Of a DNA stretch of 34,313 bases, positions 32,465 through 34,313 are shown piece after piece (position 1 is the stretch's first letter; each line of letters starts with the position of its first letter). This DNA comes from UBA1381 sp964399965. GTDB lineage: Bacteria > Bacillota > Clostridia > UBA1381. The notes beneath the pieces were generated by a model. It was not told where the DNA came from. It saw only the letters and a program-made list of their open reading frames with translations, and did not search any database. Location: assembly GCA_964399965.1 (NCBI GenBank), contig CAYNRX010000024.1:1-34313 (forward strand), in the 5' to 3' direction. The translations under genes were made by a program, and so were the position numbers.

Positions 32465-33127
32465 ATGGTGACATTTGAGGACGTAAGAAACAACGAGGAA
32501 ATAAAAGAATGTATCAGAGTTGCTGATGAAACGTTGAAGGTCATCGGGTATACGGAGCATTCCTTTGTCCACGCCGGCATCGTTTCGCAGAAGGCGTCGA
32601 GGGTCTTGGAGGATATCGGCGGATACTCGCCGCGGGAAATAGAGCTGGCGCGTATTGCCGGATATATCCATGATATAGGCAATATGGTCAACCGTGAATG
32701 CCATGCCCAGACGGGGGCGGTATTAGCATATCAGATACTTACCCGTATGGGTATGGAGCCGCATGAGGTCGTGCAGATATCCACCGCTATAGGCAACCAT
32801 GACGAGGGCGCAGGATATCCGGTGACGCCAATAGCGGCGGCCTTGATACTGGCGGACAAGTCCGATGTGCGCCGCTCAAGGGTGCGCAAGGATTCCTCGC
32901 GTGCATATGATATCCACGACAGTGTAAACAGCGCAGTTGAAAAATGCGACCTAATAGTTGACAGGGAGAAAAACAAGATAATACTCGATATTTCTATAGA
33001 TACTGAGATATCTTCGGTAATGGATTATTTTGAGATATTTCTCGGCAGGATGATGATGTGCAAAAAAAGTGCGGAGTTTTTCGGTATGACCTTAAGAATT
33101 TTATGCAACGGCTCGAAAATCTTATAA
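32465..33127 (+). CDS. HD-domain phosphohydrolase
   Basis: From the ATG at 32465 (AGGAAAGGA 9 nt upstream) the product is 220 residues; an ATG at 32456 directly abuts that site and is less likely. HD-superfamily metal ligands are visible: H36 region, H69-D70 in GYIHDIGNM, H80 in NRECHAQTG, H112 in GNHDEGAGYP and D131 in ILADKSDV. The family hydrolyses phosphoesters of nucleotides or cyclic dinucleotides. HD proteins frequently neighbour SCIFF maturase genes in Clostridia, and here the gap is about 20 nt, so co-transcription is likely. A functional link to peptide maturation is unproven. Confidence 0.88.
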   Translation: MVTFEDVRNNEEIKECIRVADETLKVIGYTEHSFVHAGIVSQKASRVLEDIGGYSPREIELARIAGYIHDIGNMVNRECHAQTGAVLAYQILTRMGMEPHEVVQISTAIGNHDEGAGYPVTPIAAALILADKSDVRRSRVRKDSSRAYDIHDSVNSAVEKCDLIVDREKNKIILDISIDTEISSVMDYFEIFLGRMMMCKKSAEFFGMTLRILCNGSKIL

Positions 33128-33134
33128 AAACCGG

Positions 33135-33163
33135 TGGACAAAATAAAAAAGATGTTGTATAAT
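33135..33163 (+). promoter_or_regulatory. Promoter of the mutarotase gene
   Basis: TGGACA (33135-33140), 17 bp, perfect TATAAT (33158-33163), then a leader of about 65 nt and AAAGGAG before the ATG at 33236. Confidence 0.75.
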
Positions 33164-33235
33164 GTATATATGATATTATGCGCTGGCAGAAAAACTTATT
33201 GCCGGTGAAAATGCAACTTGAAAGGAGAAAGCACG

Positions 33236-33550
33236 ATGATAAGAAAAGGTTTTAAGATGAAGCTTTACGAGGGACAGGAAGCCGAGTATGAAAAGCGTCA
33301 TAATGAATTGTGGCCGGAAATGCAGGAGATGATCCATGAACACGGCGGAAAGAACTATTCGATATTTCTCGATAAGGAAACACTGACGTTGTTCGGCTAT
33401 ATCGAGATAGAAGACGAGGAGCTGTGGGCAAAGGGAGCCGATACAGCTATCAATCGCAAGTGGTGGGATTTCATGGCCGATATAATGGAGACCAATCCTG
33501 ATAACAGCCCGGTGTCGATAGATTTACATCCGGTATTCCATTTGGATTGA
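33236..33550 (+). CDS. rhaM: L-rhamnose mutarotase
   Basis: The ATG at 33236 (AAAGGAG upstream) gives 104 residues, the usual RhaM length. Family features are MIRKGFKMKLYEGQEAEYEK, the RHNELWPEM stretch with the catalytic histidine region, FGYIEIEDEELW and NRKWWDFMADIM. The enzyme interconverts alpha and beta anomers of L-rhamnose. No rhaA, rhaB or rhaD is in the window, so it is a stand-alone gene here and may act on a related deoxysugar. The following secreted-protein gene starts 32 nt downstream. Confidence 0.92.
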   Translation: MIRKGFKMKLYEGQEAEYEKRHNELWPEMQEMIHEHGGKNYSIFLDKETLTLFGYIEIEDEELWAKGADTAINRKWWDFMADIMETNPDNSPVSIDLHPVFHLD

Positions 33551-33582
33551 TAAAAGAGATCAATTTAGAGAGGAGAAACTCT

Positions 33583-34149
33583 ATGAAAAGGTTTATCTCA
33601 TCGTTTGCGGCAGCGTCAATACTCGTCTGTGGCAGCGCAGCTTTGGCAGATGAAATCGCCGTCGTAGGCGGAGCCGATGGGCCGACAGAGGTATACGTGA
33701 CTGCTGAGGGTGGAGCTGAGGAAATAGTGATAGGCGGAGCTGACGAGTCCACACAGATATACATAACAGCGGCCGAGGAAAATCCGGTTACGGTAAAAGT
33801 AAACGGCGAAACGCTCGCCCTTGAGACTCCGGCGTTCGTGGTCAACGATAGGACTTTGGTGCCGATGCGCGCCATTTTTGAAGCTGTGGGAGCCGATGTG
33901 GTATGGGACGGCGAAGTACAGACAGTACATTCCTCGAAAGTAACCGGGGATCGCGTGCGTTATCTGACGCTGCAGGTAGGGCAGACAAAAGCATTTGTGG
34001 ACGGTGAAGCGGTCGAGTTGGACGTTCCGGCTGTAATTTTAAATGACAGGACATTCGTACCGTTGAGATTCGTTGTGGAGTCGCTTGACGGTCTGGTAGA
34101 ATGGGACGGCGCTAATATGACGGTGGACATCACTGTCGCCGCATCGTGA
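33583..34149 (+). CDS. Small secreted protein with GGAD repeats and a copper-amine-oxidase-N domain
   Basis: The ATG at 33583 with AGAGGAG upstream gives 188 residues and a signal peptide (MKRFISSFAAASILVCGSAA, cut near ALA). Two short repeats follow: IAVVGGADGPTEVYVTA and IVIGGADESTQIYITA. The remainder (about 72-185) is a Cu_amine_oxidN1-type domain with VNDRTLVPMRAIFEAVGADV and LNDRTFVPLRFVVESLDG. The same domain ends the hydrolase at 571-2505. There is no catalytic domain, so it may be a wall-associated or ligand-binding protein. It may be read from the mutarotase promoter. A perfect terminator follows. Confidence 0.85.
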   Translation: MKRFISSFAAASILVCGSAALADEIAVVGGADGPTEVYVTAEGGAEEIVIGGADESTQIYITAAEENPVTVKVNGETLALETPAFVVNDRTLVPMRAIFEAVGADVVWDGEVQTVHSSKVTGDRVRYLTLQVGQTKAFVDGEAVELDVPAVILNDRTFVPLRFVVESLDGLVEWDGANMTVDITVAAS

Positions 34150-34170
34150 TCAGTATAAAAAGCAGCAATA

Positions 34171-34199
34171 AACAACCCCCGGCTTAGCCGGGGGTTGTT
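34171..34199. terminator. Strong terminator hairpin
   Basis: AACAACCCCCGGC, loop TTA, GCCGGGGGTTGTT is a perfect 13-bp stem just after the small secreted protein gene. The stem itself ends in T-rich bases and works in either direction. Confidence 0.85.
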
Positions 34200-34216
34200 C
34201 AATAATCGCTAATATA

Positions 34217-34258
34217 GGCGTGCGAAATTTTTTCTGTGGGCGTGCGAAATTTTTTCTG
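34217..34258 (+). repeat. Tandem pair of the 20-bp edge repeat
   Basis: GGCGTGCGAAATTTTTTCTG occurs at 34217-34236 and again at 34239-34258, a 22-bp period. The third exact copy is inverted at 35-54. The arrangement fits ends of an insertion element or binding sites for its transposase. Confidence 0.75.
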
Positions 34259-34274
34259 GGGTCCGCGGAAAAAG

Positions 34275-34313
34275 ATGTGTAAGCAATATCTGACAAACCT
34301 CGACAAGGTGAAA
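34275..34313 (+). CDS. Possible start of a gene running off the right edge
   Basis: An ATG at 34275 opens MCKQYLTNLDKVK to the window end. The upstream bases GGAAAAAG are a weak ribosome site. It lies just inside the tandem 20-mers, where a transposase gene would be expected, but thirteen residues are too few to name a family. Confidence 0.25.
   Translation, partial: MCKQYLTNLDKVK

Overview
The window looks like a chromosomal segment from an anaerobic Clostridia-class Firmicute, probably gut-associated. The main reasons are a complete SCIFF peptide and radical-SAM maturase pair (near-universal in Clostridia), SLH and copper-amine-oxidase-N wall/secretion domains, a type III pantothenate kinase, frequent TTG starts with strong AGGAGG sites, and a gut-type beta-glucuronidase with its sugar symporter. 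No rRNA, tRNA, CRISPR array or prophage gene was seen.

Layout. (1) 1-3.6 kb, minus strand: an interrupted sugar O-acetyltransferase at the edge, a secreted GH26-like hydrolase overlapping a CpsB/YwqE-type PHP phosphatase, and a small Cys-rich protein. (2) 3.8-9.4 kb, plus strand: pgi, a small P-loop protein, thrC, galactokinase and a lone PduB-like microcompartment shell protein. (3) 9.4-12.2 kb, minus strand: argG-argH behind a strong promoter. (4) 12.2-22.5 kb, plus strand: ruvC, then a tight run coaX-recQ-(NAGPA+SLH wall protein)-Rrf2 regulator-ABC-F-dtd-GH35. (5) 22.5-27.6 kb: glyA with its own promoter and terminator, then beta-glucuronidase plus a GPH-type symporter. (6) 27.6-30.7 kb: an AT-rich island with a HEXXH protein, a GNAT-like protein and a nucleotidyltransferase-fold protein. 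(7) 30.8-33.1 kb: SCIFF precursor (46 aa), SCIFF maturase and HD-domain protein. (8) 33.1-34.2 kb: rhamnose mutarotase and a small secreted protein with GGAD-type repeats and a copper-amine-oxidase-N domain.

Non-coding structure is the most unusual part. An element of about 216 bp built from five consecutive hairpins occurs twice (278-494 and, inverted, 24076-24290). In three hairpins the loop sequence differs between copies while both stem arms are kept. Both copies end 25-35 nt before a start codon, in the same orientation to that gene. A 34-bp derivative carrying only the two ends sits 30 nt before the phosphatase gene. Separately, an exact 20-mer occurs at the extreme left edge (where the acetyltransferase breaks) and twice in tandem at the extreme right edge, which suggests ends of an unidentified mobile element at both borders.

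Functionally, the region mixes central sugar and amino acid metabolism (pgi, galactokinase, thrC, argGH, glyA) with glycan use (GH26, GH35, beta-glucuronidase, symporter, mutarotase), a wall-display set and one RiPP locus.
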